Below, in pieces: positions 50,904 to 59,837 of a stretch of 64,000 nt of DNA. The notes beneath the pieces were generated by a model. It was not told the origin of the DNA. It was given only the letters and a program-made list of their open reading frames with translations, and searched no databases. The translations under genes were made by a program, and so were the position numbers. This stretch comes from 'Nostoc azollae' 0708 (GTDB lineage: Bacteria > Cyanobacteriota > Cyanobacteriia > Cyanobacteriales > Nostocaceae), in contig NC_014248.1 in the NCBI RefSeq assembly GCF_000196515.1, positions 3,786,001 to 3,850,000 on the forward strand, given 5' to 3'. Within the stretch, counting starts at the first letter, position 1, and each line of letters starts with the position of its first letter.

Positions 50904-52589
50904 ATGTCTAATCTCTTGTGGAAATCCTTGGTAGTTAGCCCCGCAGTTTTGGGAGCAACGTTGTTACTTTCGGGAGCAGCGATCGCCGCTCCAAATACCA
51001 CCACTGAAGTTTCAACAGTAGAAACACAAGTTGTAACAGAGGTTGTCCAACAACCTGAAGTATTAGCTGAAGTACCCGCGAGTTCTGGGGTTTTAGCCCA
51101 AGTTCAACCCTACAGCAACGAAGGTCAAAATTTACAGTCTCAAGTAACATCTGTTTCTCAGTTTTCCGATGTCCAACCCACTGACTGGGCTTTTCAAGCG
51201 TTACAGTCCTTAGTTGAGCGTTATGGTTGTATTGCTGGTTATCCCAACGGTACATATCGCGGTAACCGGGCATTAACCCGTTATGAATTTGCGGCTGGTT
51301 TGAATGCCTGTTTAGATCGGGTTAATGAATTGATAGCCACAACAACTGCTGATTTGGTCACAAAACAGGATTTAGCTACTTTACAGCGTTTACAAGAAGA
51401 ATTTTCTGCTGAATTGGCAACTCTGCGCGGTCGTGTAGATGCTTTGGAAGCGCGTACAGCAGAGTTAGAAGCTAACCAGTTCTCTACTACCACCAAGTTG
51501 CAAGGTGAAGCTATTTTTGCCGTTACTGATGCTCTTAATGGTGATATTGCGGGTAAAACCGTTTTTCAAGATCGCGTGCGTCTGAACCTGCAAAGCAGCT
51601 TCACTGGTAGAGATATCTTGAATACCCGTTTAAGTGCGGGTAATGCCAAAGGCTTTATCAACGGTGGAGAAAGCAAACAAACCTTTGAAGTTAGTGGCAA
51701 TACTGCTAACAGTGTTAATATAGACAAACTGACCTATGAAGCTCCTGTAGGTCCAGCACAAGTCTACATAGCAGCTACAGGTGGTCAACACAGCCATTAT
51801 GCCGCTGTTAACAACCCCTACTTCTTCGATAAAACTGATGGTGGTAACGGTGCTTTAAGTACCTTTGCTTCTGAAAATCCCATCTATCGGATTGGTGGTG
51901 GATCTGGTATTGCTTTAAATGTACCCTTTGGTAAACCAGGTAGTATCCTCAAACCAAGTTCATTAACTCTGGGTTACTTGGCTTCTGAAGCTAATGATCC
52001 TACAGATGGTAATGGCTTGTTCGATGGTAACTATGCTGCTTTAGGTCAGTTAAACTTTAATGTTGGTAATCGCATTGCTTTAGCTGCTACCTATGTACAT
52101 GGTTACTTTGGTGCTCGTAGTACCTTGTTTGACTCAGGACTTGATGATGGTGCTATTGTTGGTACTGATCTAGCTAACAACTTACGCAGTACGAACGGCT
52201 CTTCTACCAACTCCTACGGTATTTCCGCAGCCTTCACACCTAGTGAAAAACTTTCGATCAGTGGTTTTGTTTCTTACCACGATGTCATAGGCTTCGGTGC
52301 TAATGATAATTATGAAGCTTGGAGTTATGGAGTTGGGGTAGCATTACCTGACTTTGGTAAGAGAGGTAACGTATTAGGGATTTTTGGTGGCGCGCAACCT
52401 TATTCCTTTAACAATGGTGGTGGTGCTAACTCTGGTGATATTCCCTACCAAGTTGAAGGTTTCTATAAGTATCGCGTTTCGGATAATATTTCCGTTACCC
52501 CTGGTGTCATTTGGTTGCCTTCTACTGGACAAAATAACAACAGCGAGGATACCTTTATCGGTACTCTGAGAACAACCTTCACTTTCTAG
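50904..52589 (+). CDS. Iron-uptake type porin (SLH domain plus OprB-like barrel)
   Basis: The 561-residue outer-membrane protein has a signal peptide (cut after AAIAA near residue 30), an SLH domain at about 88-150 (FSDVQPTDWAFQALQSLVER, GYPNGTYRGNRALTRYEF), a short coiled coil (about 155-190) and a C-terminal OprB-like beta barrel ending FIGTLRTTFTF with a terminal Phe. Cyanobacterial proteins of this architecture form narrow pores and some carry inorganic iron; the SLH domain binds the cell wall. A terminator follows. Confidence 0.93.
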   Translation: MSNLLWKSLVVSPAVLGATLLLSGAAIAAPNTTTEVSTVETQVVTEVVQQPEVLAEVPASSGVLAQVQPYSNEGQNLQSQVTSVSQFSDVQPTDWAFQALQSLVERYGCIAGYPNGTYRGNRALTRYEFAAGLNACLDRVNELIATTTADLVTKQDLATLQRLQEEFSAELATLRGRVDALEARTAELEANQFSTTTKLQGEAIFAVTDALNGDIAGKTVFQDRVRLNLQSSFTGRDILNTRLSAGNAKGFINGGESKQTFEVSGNTANSVNIDKLTYEAPVGPAQVYIAATGGQHSHYAAVNNPYFFDKTDGGNGALSTFASENPIYRIGGGSGIALNVPFGKPGSILKPSSLTLGYLASEANDPTDGNGLFDGNYAALGQLNFNVGNRIALAATYVHGYFGARSTLFDSGLDDGAIVGTDLANNLRSTNGSSTNSYGISAAFTPSEKLSISGFVSYHDVIGFGANDNYEAWSYGVGVALPDFGKRGNVLGIFGGAQPYSFNNGGGANSGDIPYQVEGFYKYRVSDNISVTPGVIWLPSTGQNNNSEDTFIGTLRTTFTF

Positions 52590-52625
52590 ACTGAGAACGT
52601 TGACACACTGTTAACATTTTTTTTA

Positions 52626-52647
52626 CCCGCCATAAGGCGGGTTTTTT
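52626..52647 (+). terminator. Terminator of the porin gene
   Basis: CCCGCC (52626-52631) and GGCGGG (52636-52641) around ATAA, followed by six T. Confidence 0.9.
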
Positions 52648-52880
52648 ATTTTGGGTAGAAAAAAATTATAAACCCCAGTGGAAAACCGGAGTATACTGGA
52701 GAGGGTATGAATTATAAGAGAATATGAATTATAAGAGAAAAGGCTAACAACCCTTGAGATTAAGTTTTGGAGCGTGGGGGAAAAACTTAACAGTCCTTTA
52801 AGGCAAGGAATGAAAGCCACTTGAGGCGTTTACGCCTCAGCCACTGAATGGTAGATTATTAGAATTTTTTAGTTGAGGAG

Positions 52881-54134
52881 GTGATGTTTTTGTACAGTCA
52901 AAATCTGATTAACACAAACCAACAGCTAAAGGCAGTTTTAGAATTTATTTGTTCTGAATCGCATACATTAACCAACTTTGGTATTTACTATGCCAGACAA
53001 ATATATTTTAGAATTGGCAAGATTGTTAAAAAATTTGACTTGATTAACGAATACAAAAGCAACAAACATTACCAAGTTTTGTATTCCCAGGTTGCACAAC
53101 AAAACCTGATTTCTGTAGCTGAATCTTTTAAATCATTTAAGGCATTAGATAAAAAGTATAAAAAAGGAGAGTCGACCAACAAAGCCAAGCTGCCTAAGTA
53201 CAGAAAAAGCGGCTTCTTCGCTTTAGTAACATATCCAATGCAAGCACTAAAACCAGTAGGTGATAAAATCAGAATTCCCTTGGGTACAACTGTCAAAATA
53301 TGGTTTGGTCTGGAAGGGTTTTGGCTAAAAATGCTTTCTCACCTAAACTTTGGAGACATCAAAGAAGTTAGGATACTCCCCCGTAATCGCTGTTTTTATG
53401 CCGAGTTTGTTTGTCAATCACAACCAGAGGGCAAACCACAGCTAACCCTGGATAAATGTTTGGGAATTTATCCAGGAATAAATAATTGGTTAACCTGCAT
53501 CTCTAATGTTGGCACATCATTCATTGTTGATGGGAAACATGTAAAATCTGTCAATCAGTGGTGCAATAAGATAGTTTCAAATATCAAGGAGAACAAACCT
53601 CAAGGATTTTGGAGCAATAGACTAGCAGCTATGACTGAGAAGCGTAATCGCCAAATGTGTGATGCCGTAAACAAAGCAGCGAGATTACTAATTAATCACT
53701 GCTTACAACAAGGGATTGGGACAATTGTTCTTGGGTGGAACAAAGGAGAAAGACAAGAGGTTGATTTGGGTAAGAAAACTAATCAAAGCTTTGTTAAAAT
53801 CCCTACGGCTAAACTTAAAGACCGGATCACTCAAATGTGTGACCAATAGGGTATTAGGTTTGTAGAAACTGAAGAAAGTTATACGTCAAAAGCTTCCTTT
53901 GTGGATAATGATTTACTCCCTGAATAGGGTGAAAAACCCGACAAGTGGAAAGAATCAGGAAAGCTTGTTCAACGCGGCTTGTATGGTACAGCTAATAATT
54001 TCTAGATCAATGCCGACTGCAATGGGGCAGCGAATATCTTGAGAAAAGTAAAGGCGACATTGGGATTAAATCTCATTGGATTTACTAGAGGCGCATTGAC
54101 TACGCCTTTAAGAGTCCGTTTTTGGACTGCTTAA
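52881..54134 (+). pseudogene. tnpB: TnpB-type nuclease gene, inactivated
   Basis: The frame of about 417 codons is TnpB/OrfB: an N-terminal domain (ICSESHTLTNFGIYYARQIY, KLPKYRKSGFFALVTYPMQA), RuvC-I region LDKCLGIYPGINNWLTCISN, a middle TIVLGWNKGERQEVDLGKKT, RuvC-II with TEESYTSKASF, and INADCNGAANILRKVKA. RuvC-I normally reads GIDLG; here Asp has become Tyr (GIYPG), which removes a catalytic residue. In-frame TAG codons follow after MCDQ (53847), LLPE and ANNF. The 5' flank has a hairpin TGAGGCG/CGCCTCA near 52823, a plausible element-end structure. No TnpA is adjacent. Confidence 0.9.
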
Positions 54135-54199
54135 GAATCTCCGTGGCTGTCTTCCCGGAGAGTGTCAAGAATTCATCCTTTATTCTTAAATTGCAGCTT

Positions 54200-54637
54200 G
54201 TGGAACTATCCTGTAAATCTCAATACGCAATTCTGGCATTATTAGAGATGGCAACTCATTACGAAAGCGGTGAACCGATGCAAATTCGACAAATAGCTGC
54301 CCAACAAGATATACCTGATCGCTATTTAGAGCAGCTATTAGCTACTTTGAGGCGTGGGGGTATAGTTAAGAGTCAGCGTGGTTCTAAAGGTGGTTATTTG
54401 TTAGCGCGAGAACCTTGGAAAATTAGCGTTTTTGAGATTTTGGAATGTTTAGAAGGGTTGGATATCAAACCAGGTGAAGATGATACCAATTCCAAAAGTG
54501 TAGACAGTTCGATTGTAGACGAAATTTGGCAAGAAGCTCGTCAAGCAGCAAATGCGGTCTTGCAAAAACATTCACTTCAGGCTCTTTGTCAAGAGCGAGA
54601 TTCTCGAAGGCAGTTAAATATCATGTATTACATTTAA
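54200..54637 (+). CDS. Rrf2-family transcriptional regulator
   Basis: The 145-residue winged-helix regulator starts at GTG 54200 ([20 protein letters not shown]); upstream codons belong to the tnpB remnant. Recognition helix region [20 protein letters not shown] and wing [12 protein letters not shown] are typical of Rrf2. The IscR cluster cysteines are not in their usual spacing; only one Cys occurs in the C-terminal region ([11 protein letters not shown]). Lying 16 bp before cysK it probably controls it, like CymR in Firmicutes, which is an inference. Confidence 0.92.
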   Translation: MELSCKSQYAILALLEMATHYESGEPMQIRQIAAQQDIPDRYLEQLLATLRRGGIVKSQRGSKGGYLLAREPWKISVFEILECLEGLDIKPGEDDTNSKSVDSSIVDEIWQEARQAANAVLQKHSLQALCQERDSRRQLNIMYYI

Positions 54638-54653
54638 AGGAATCAAAGGTATT

Positions 54654-55616
54654 ATGCGGATTGCTCGGAATATTACAGAACTGGTTGGTCGCACTCCTCT
54701 AGTACAGTTGAACCGTATTCCCCAGGAGGAAGGCTGTGGAGCAGAAATTGTGGTGAAACTAGAAAGTATGAACCCATCTGCATCGGTAAAAGACCGAATT
54801 GGTGTGAGTATGATTAATGATGCCGAAGAGGAAGGCTTAATTACTCCTGGGAAAACTGTGCTGGTGGAGCCGACATCGGGTAATACGGGGATTGCTTTGG
54901 CAATGACAGCCGCAGCTAAAGGTTATCAATTAATTCTGACGATGCCGGAAACCATGAGTGCAGAACGTAGAGCTATGTTGCGGGCTTATGGCGCTGAATT
55001 GGAACTAACACCGGGAATTGAGGGCATGAGTGGGGCAATTCGTAGAGCGCAGGAAATAGTGGAAAGAACACCCTATGCGTATATGTTACAACAGTTCCGT
55101 AATCCAGCAAATGCCAAAATTCATCGGGAAACTACAGCAGAGGAAATTTGGGAAGATACTGATGGACAGGTGGATATGATCGTGGCGGGTGTGGGTACGG
55201 GTGGTACAATTACTGGCGTGGCAGAGGTAATTAAAGCGAAAAAGCCTAGTTTTAGAGCGATCGCAGTAGAACCTGCTAATAGTCCTGTATTATCTGGAGG
55301 AGAACCAGGACCCCATAGAATTCAGGGAATTGGGGCGGGTTTTATTCCCCAGGTGTTGAAGGTAGAAATGATTGATGAGGTAATTACTGTTAGTGATGAA
55401 GAAGCGATCGCTTACAGTCGCAGATTAGCCAGAGAAGAAGGGCTATTATCTGGTATTTCCACTGGTGCGGCTTTGTGTGCTGCTATTCGTGTTGGTCAAC
55501 GTCCAGAAAATCAGGGACGCTTAATTGTCATGATTCAACCCAGTTTTGGTGAAAGATATTTAAGCACACCATTGTTTCAAGACTTGGACGCAAAGTTAGT
55601 AACTGGAATCAGCTAG
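54654..55616 (+). CDS. cysK: Cysteine synthase A (O-acetylserine sulfhydrylase)
   Basis: CysK makes cysteine from O-acetylserine and sulfide with PLP. The 320-residue product starts [20 protein letters not shown] and has the PLP-binding Lys in [11 protein letters not shown], the phosphate-binding loop [10 protein letters not shown] and the substrate motif TSGNTG. Length is normal. It is coupled to the Rrf2 gene and closed by a perfect 19-bp hairpin. Confidence 0.97.
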   Translation: MRIARNITELVGRTPLVQLNRIPQEEGCGAEIVVKLESMNPSASVKDRIGVSMINDAEEEGLITPGKTVLVEPTSGNTGIALAMTAAAKGYQLILTMPETMSAERRAMLRAYGAELELTPGIEGMSGAIRRAQEIVERTPYAYMLQQFRNPANAKIHRETTAEEIWEDTDGQVDMIVAGVGTGGTITGVAEVIKAKKPSFRAIAVEPANSPVLSGGEPGPHRIQGIGAGFIPQVLKVEMIDEVITVSDEEAIAYSRRLAREEGLLSGISTGAALCAAIRVGQRPENQGRLIVMIQPSFGERYLSTPLFQDLDAKLVTGIS

Positions 55617-55632
55617 GTTCAGTAAAATTCAG

Positions 55633-55673
55633 AAATCAGTAAGGGTTTAGCATTGCTAAACCCTTACTGATTT
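55633..55673 (+). terminator. Perfect 19-bp hairpin after cysK
   Basis: Arms 55633-55651 (AAATCAGTAAGGGTTTAGC) and 55655-55673 are exact complements with a 3-base loop ATT. The A- and T-tracts at the ends allow termination in either direction. Confidence 0.85.
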
Positions 55674-55763
55674 CACAAGTGAATATTGAAGAGTGAAATA
55701 TAGTTGGAAATTTGGTTTCTGTCTTCTACTTATTAACTGATAACTGATAACTGATAACTGGTC

Positions 55764-56465
55764 ATGGCTGATTCTAACCATTACGAAACTCTAAAAATTA
55801 GTAATCATGCCAGCCAAGCGGCGATAGGCTTGTTGAATCGCCGCTTGGTAAGAGTATTACATTCTGACAGCAATCAAGAAACCACAGATCATCAGGAAAT
55901 TATTCCCATTAATGCTGCTTATGAACTTTTGAGTGACACTCAAAGTAGGCTCAATTATGATGAAGAACTACGTAATCATCAGCATTATCAGGAAAATGTT
56001 CATCATTCTCACCATCAGAAAACAGCATCAGACCAAAAACATTACCAAGTAAAACGGCAAACTGGAAAAGATGCTGATGAAAAAGTTGAAGAATGGTTGT
56101 GCTTGGTGTATAAACCAGTTAATCGGATTCTCTGTGTTATTCTTAATTCCCTAGAAGAACAGATTGACCAACTAGCCCCCGATCCTTTTGATGATCAATT
56201 AATAGACAAATTTCAAGAATATTTAAAAGTCTGTCGTGAAGATTTAAAACAGGCACACAATACTTTTCGTTCTTTACCAAATCCCCCTAGTTTAGCAAAG
56301 GCTGCTGCTCATCTTTACTATAGCCTCAGTCAAGTTGGAGATCGATTAGAAGAATTGGCCTATTTCCCTTTAAATTATGATGACCGTTATTTACATACAG
56401 GTCAAGAAATGTTCCGCATTGCTACGCGGTTACACTGTGAGGGACAGGAATCGGTTAATCAGTAA
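55764..56465 (+). CDS. J-domain-like protein with altered HPD motif
   Basis: The N-terminal about 70 residues resemble a J-domain (HYETLKISNHASQAAIGLLN, PINAAYELLSDTQSRLNYDE), but the HPD signature needed to stimulate Hsp70 is HSD (VLHSDSN). A His-rich linker (80-105) and a helical domain (about 115-225) follow. It is probably not a working DnaK co-chaperone, or a specialised one. Start at ATG 55764; alone between cysK and the convergent aminopeptidase gene. Confidence 0.75.
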   Translation: MADSNHYETLKISNHASQAAIGLLNRRLVRVLHSDSNQETTDHQEIIPINAAYELLSDTQSRLNYDEELRNHQHYQENVHHSHHQKTASDQKHYQVKRQTGKDADEKVEEWLCLVYKPVNRILCVILNSLEEQIDQLAPDPFDDQLIDKFQEYLKVCREDLKQAHNTFRSLPNPPSLAKAAAHLYYSLSQVGDRLEELAYFPLNYDDRYLHTGQEMFRIATRLHCEGQESVNQ

Positions 56466-56576
56466 TTAGGGGTGTGGGGAGATGGGGAAGATTGGGAAGA
56501 CGGGGAAGTAAAATCATATTCCCCTCATTCCCCTCACCTTCCTCACCTTTCTTTTCTCTAAGTACCTAGTTGGAAT

Positions 56577-59153
56577 TTACTTTGATTTAGCCTCCAAATT
56601 TTCCAAGCGGCTTTTTAGTTCTTGATTTTGTTGTTTGAGTTGGTTAAGTTCTTCACGTAACTGACGCAAAGTTTTTTCTGGTCCAATATTTTTCTGAACT
56701 TTGATAATTTCTTCTTCAGCATAACGACGCACCCGTCCATCTGTTGTTTGACTGGCTAAAGATTGCAAAATTCCAATTGCTTTAGGGGTTTCCATTTGTC
56801 CTAATGCTGTTACTACTGCAACTTGGGTTAAAAAGAATGCTTCTTTGGCTATTTCTGCTAATCGGTCTAAAATTCGTTCTACATTAGTAGGAGTTTGACC
56901 AACAGAAATTTTTCCTAAAGCACGAGTAGTAGATAGCCGTAGCGGTTGGGACACGCCGATTTTAGTATATTCCAATAGCAAATTTAAAGCGGTTTCTGAA
57001 GTTTTAAATTCAGCTAAACCAGAAATCGCCCCACTACGTATTACTTCATTCCAACCTGCTCTTTCTTCTAACACTGATTTGAGCAGCTTGATGACTTTTT
57101 CTTCATGGGGTTTTTCTTCTAAATGAGCCGCTGCGATTGCACCAATAGTTCGACAAGCTGCTGCTTCTACATTGTAGCTTGGATCTCCATTCTGCACTAC
57201 AGCTTTGACAGCCTTGTAACTAGGGTGAGTTTTGATTTGCGATAAGGAACTAACTACTGCTTTGCGGACAAAGGGGCTAGGGTCTTGTAACCCAATTACT
57301 AAACCATCAAAGGCCTGATATAACTGAATTTCTGATAATTTTTGGGCTACTTCTACACGCACACCCCAAAAGGGATCATTTTTTAATGCTGTTGATAGAA
57401 CTTTGGTAACTTCTAATCCACCTTTTTTCGCTAAAGCTTCGGCTGCATAAATACGAGAAATAGGATCAGGGTCAAATTCTAATTGGGCTTTCAACTCTGG
57501 TATGGGGTATTCTAAGGTTACAGTTTTCAGATAATTATTACCTACATCAAAGCTGATAAAATCTGGCTTCTCTGCTAATGGGAAATAGAAACTTTGTTCT
57601 TTTTCATTGACCCGCACTGTGAAACTTGTCAGGTTTAATGTTTGTTGGCTGTAAGCAAAGCCGATAGGGATTTTTAAATCAAATAAATCCTTATTATTAC
57701 TGTTGACTTGGGTTTGGGTAACAGTTACCTTGGCCAATTTAGAATCCCCATCCCAAGAATAAGCAACTTTAAAATCAGGATGACCACCACGATAGACATA
57801 CTGGTCAAATAGGAAGGTGAGATTAAGTCCTGTCGCTTTTTCAATTGCCCGCAATAAATCTACTGTTTCTACAGTTTGGTGAGCATGATCTTGAACAAAT
57901 GTTTGAATAGCTGTCCAAAATAATTCATCGCCTAATTCTGTGCGAATCATGTTATAAACACAAGATCCTTTTTCATAAATGTGGCGGTCATAAAGCTCTA
58001 TTGCTTCCCGGTAAACGTGAGTTACCATTGGCCGACGATAACGACTACTATCTTCATTCAAATAACTGCGAGCTTGTAATAACTGATAATAAGCTGCATC
58101 ATCTTTGCCATATTCGTGTTCAGTCCACATTACTTCCGAATAGGAAGCCATTCCTTCCTTAATCCAAGCATGAGACCAATGTTTAATGACGATTAAATCA
58201 CCAAACCATTGATGTGCTAGTTCATGGACAACTAAGCTTTCGGTGTTGAAGTTATCTAATGATGCTCTTTCATCTAACAAACATCGATCTGTTAATAAGG
58301 TGGTGGAAGTGTTTTCCATGCCCCCAAAGATGAAGTCATCTACACAAACTTGGGCATATTTCGGGAATGGATAGGGATAACCATACTTTTCGCTCAGAAA
58401 TTCAATCATGCGGGGAGTTTTGCCCATGCTGCGTTTAGCATCTGCTTCTCGTCCCTTGTCTACATAGTACGTAACGGGCTTACCTTGCCACGCATCCCGA
58501 ATTTCTGCAAAATCACCTACTGCTAGGGTCATTAAGTAGGTGGGATGAACCTGCTGCTGTGACCAATGGTAAATTTGCTGATTCCCATCTTCAAAGGTAT
58601 CAATTAGTTCACCATTAGAAATAGCAATCAGGGGTTTGGCAACACGGACACAGATTTCTGATGTGGATAGCTGTCCTGGGTAGTCAAAGCAGGGGAACCA
58701 GAAGCGCGAATCTTCGTCTTCTCCTTGTGTCCAGACTTGGGTAGGCTTGTGGGGGTAGTGTTTGTCTGGTTGAATGAAGTAAATGCCTCGTTGGGGTTTT
58801 TCTACAGAGTAAGCGATCGCAATTAACAAACGCTGACCAATTTGTGTAGGCTCAGAAAGAAGAATTGCAAGTTTTTCTCCGTCATATTCAAACTTCTGTT
58901 CTGCTTCGTCTACCTGTACAGATTGGATATTCAAATTTACAGCATCCAAGGTCAAGCAATCAATATTATTACGGATTGGCAATAACCGAATACTACAATT
59001 ACCATAGTAACTTTGGTTGGGGATATTCAAGGTGAGGTCAAGAAAAATATGCTCTACCTGTCCTGGTCTATCAGGATTGTAGTGAGGTTTAGCCCCTGGT
59101 AACTCAAAAGATTTATGTCCGTTATTCTCTGTATCGAAGTAAAGATGCGACAT
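56577..59153 (-). CDS. pepN: M1-family zinc aminopeptidase with HEAT-like repeats
   Basis: The 858-residue protein removes N-terminal amino acids from peptides. The substrate-binding motif GGMEN is at 277-281 and the zinc site HELAH at 310-314 with Glu333 (18 residues on). After the catalytic domain, residues about 550-815 form HEAT-like helical repeats (SPFVRKAVVSSLSQI, GVRVEVAQKLSEIQ), and the end is a short coiled coil (LRQLREELNQLKQQNQEL). This two-part layout is known from cyanobacterial and related bacterial M1 enzymes. No signal peptide. Confidence 0.93.
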   Translation of the reverse strand: MSHLYFDTENNGHKSFELPGAKPHYNPDRPGQVEHIFLDLTLNIPNQSYYGNCSIRLLPIRNNIDCLTLDAVNLNIQSVQVDEAEQKFEYDGEKLAILLSEPTQIGQRLLIAIAYSVEKPQRGIYFIQPDKHYPHKPTQVWTQGEDEDSRFWFPCFDYPGQLSTSEICVRVAKPLIAISNGELIDTFEDGNQQIYHWSQQQVHPTYLMTLAVGDFAEIRDAWQGKPVTYYVDKGREADAKRSMGKTPRMIEFLSEKYGYPYPFPKYAQVCVDDFIFGGMENTSTTLLTDRCLLDERASLDNFNTESLVVHELAHQWFGDLIVIKHWSHAWIKEGMASYSEVMWTEHEYGKDDAAYYQLLQARSYLNEDSSRYRRPMVTHVYREAIELYDRHIYEKGSCVYNMIRTELGDELFWTAIQTFVQDHAHQTVETVDLLRAIEKATGLNLTFLFDQYVYRGGHPDFKVAYSWDGDSKLAKVTVTQTQVNSNNKDLFDLKIPIGFAYSQQTLNLTSFTVRVNEKEQSFYFPLAEKPDFISFDVGNNYLKTVTLEYPIPELKAQLEFDPDPISRIYAAEALAKKGGLEVTKVLSTALKNDPFWGVRVEVAQKLSEIQLYQAFDGLVIGLQDPSPFVRKAVVSSLSQIKTHPSYKAVKAVVQNGDPSYNVEAAACRTIGAIAAAHLEEKPHEEKVIKLLKSVLEERAGWNEVIRSGAISGLAEFKTSETALNLLLEYTKIGVSQPLRLSTTRALGKISVGQTPTNVERILDRLAEIAKEAFFLTQVAVVTALGQMETPKAIGILQSLASQTTDGRVRRYAEEEIIKVQKNIGPEKTLRQLREELNQLKQQNQELKSRLENLEAKSK

Positions 59154-59837
59154 TGATTATTACTGACCTTGTAATCCTGAAATTTTCACAAAAATAGCGA
59201 TAGCTTCGCTCTCTTCGAGATGCTAGGCAAACGGCACCGGCTCCGCAGATGCATATCCCCAATCAGAATAAGTAGGTAGACACAAATAAACATAACTATG
59301 TAACAAAATGTAAATTACTTGAAACCCTTGGGATTGCTTGATTCCCCTTTGCTGCATTCGCCATGACATAGTTATAAATTTTTCCGCCCACCTACTTAGT
59401 TATTTGATCAGGATTTTTCAAGGATGGAATGATTTAACTCAATCTTCTCATTTTGCTCCCAAGTTTCCATGTCTTGATGTAATCTGATATTTTGCGCTTT
59501 TGCGTGATTAACACAAGAACTTCTTACACCACACTGTGTTCGCATAGCGAGCCTAACGGCACAAATACTAGCAATTATTACTCTAGCTTAGAATAACTTG
59601 TGGCTGAGAATCCCACTCTTTTTTAGATATCGACTTAAGATACCATTTGCGGATTTACTCTTTGTTCCAGTGAAGTCTTTTTTCGAGTCACTAAAAAGTA
59701 GTAGTGTGTAGAAATACTAATTTCATCAGTAAAAACCGCTGAATGAGGAAAAATGGGTGATAAAAATCCAAAAATTTAGCTATCGCAGTTCTAGCTCCCT
59801 GATAATAATTTGATCAAAACAAAAGAGGATAATAACA
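59154..59837. other. Intergenic region with repeats between pepN and the DUF3352 gene
   Basis: It contains two pieces of the GCTTCGCTCTC/CGGCACCGGCTCC-type intergenic repeat near 59200-59250, the second MITE copy, another repeat piece (GCATAGCGAGCCTAACGGCAC) near 59543-59563, and AT-rich DNA before the DUF3352 gene. The two flanking genes diverge, so promoters must lie here. No gene visible. Confidence 0.5.
59271..59396 (-). mobile_element. MITE, copy 2 (126 bp, opposite orientation)
   Basis: Reverse complement of the element at 36679-36812 with only a few base differences and without its 8-base internal duplication. It is flanked by TA on each side (59269-59270 and 59397-59398) and has the same terminal inverted repeats (AGTAGGTAGACACAAA at one end). 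No coding capacity. Confidence 0.87.

Noticed and set aside
50904-52589. Carbohydrate-selective porin for sugars
   Set aside because: The barrel is OprB-like, but the SLH-plus-coiled-coil layout is that of cyanobacterial ion/iron porins; sugar selectivity cannot be supported.
53847-54119. UAG recoding in tnpB, since three stops are all TAG
   Set aside because: Intact genes of the window use TAG as a normal stop and the RuvC Asp is also lost, so decay is the simpler explanation.
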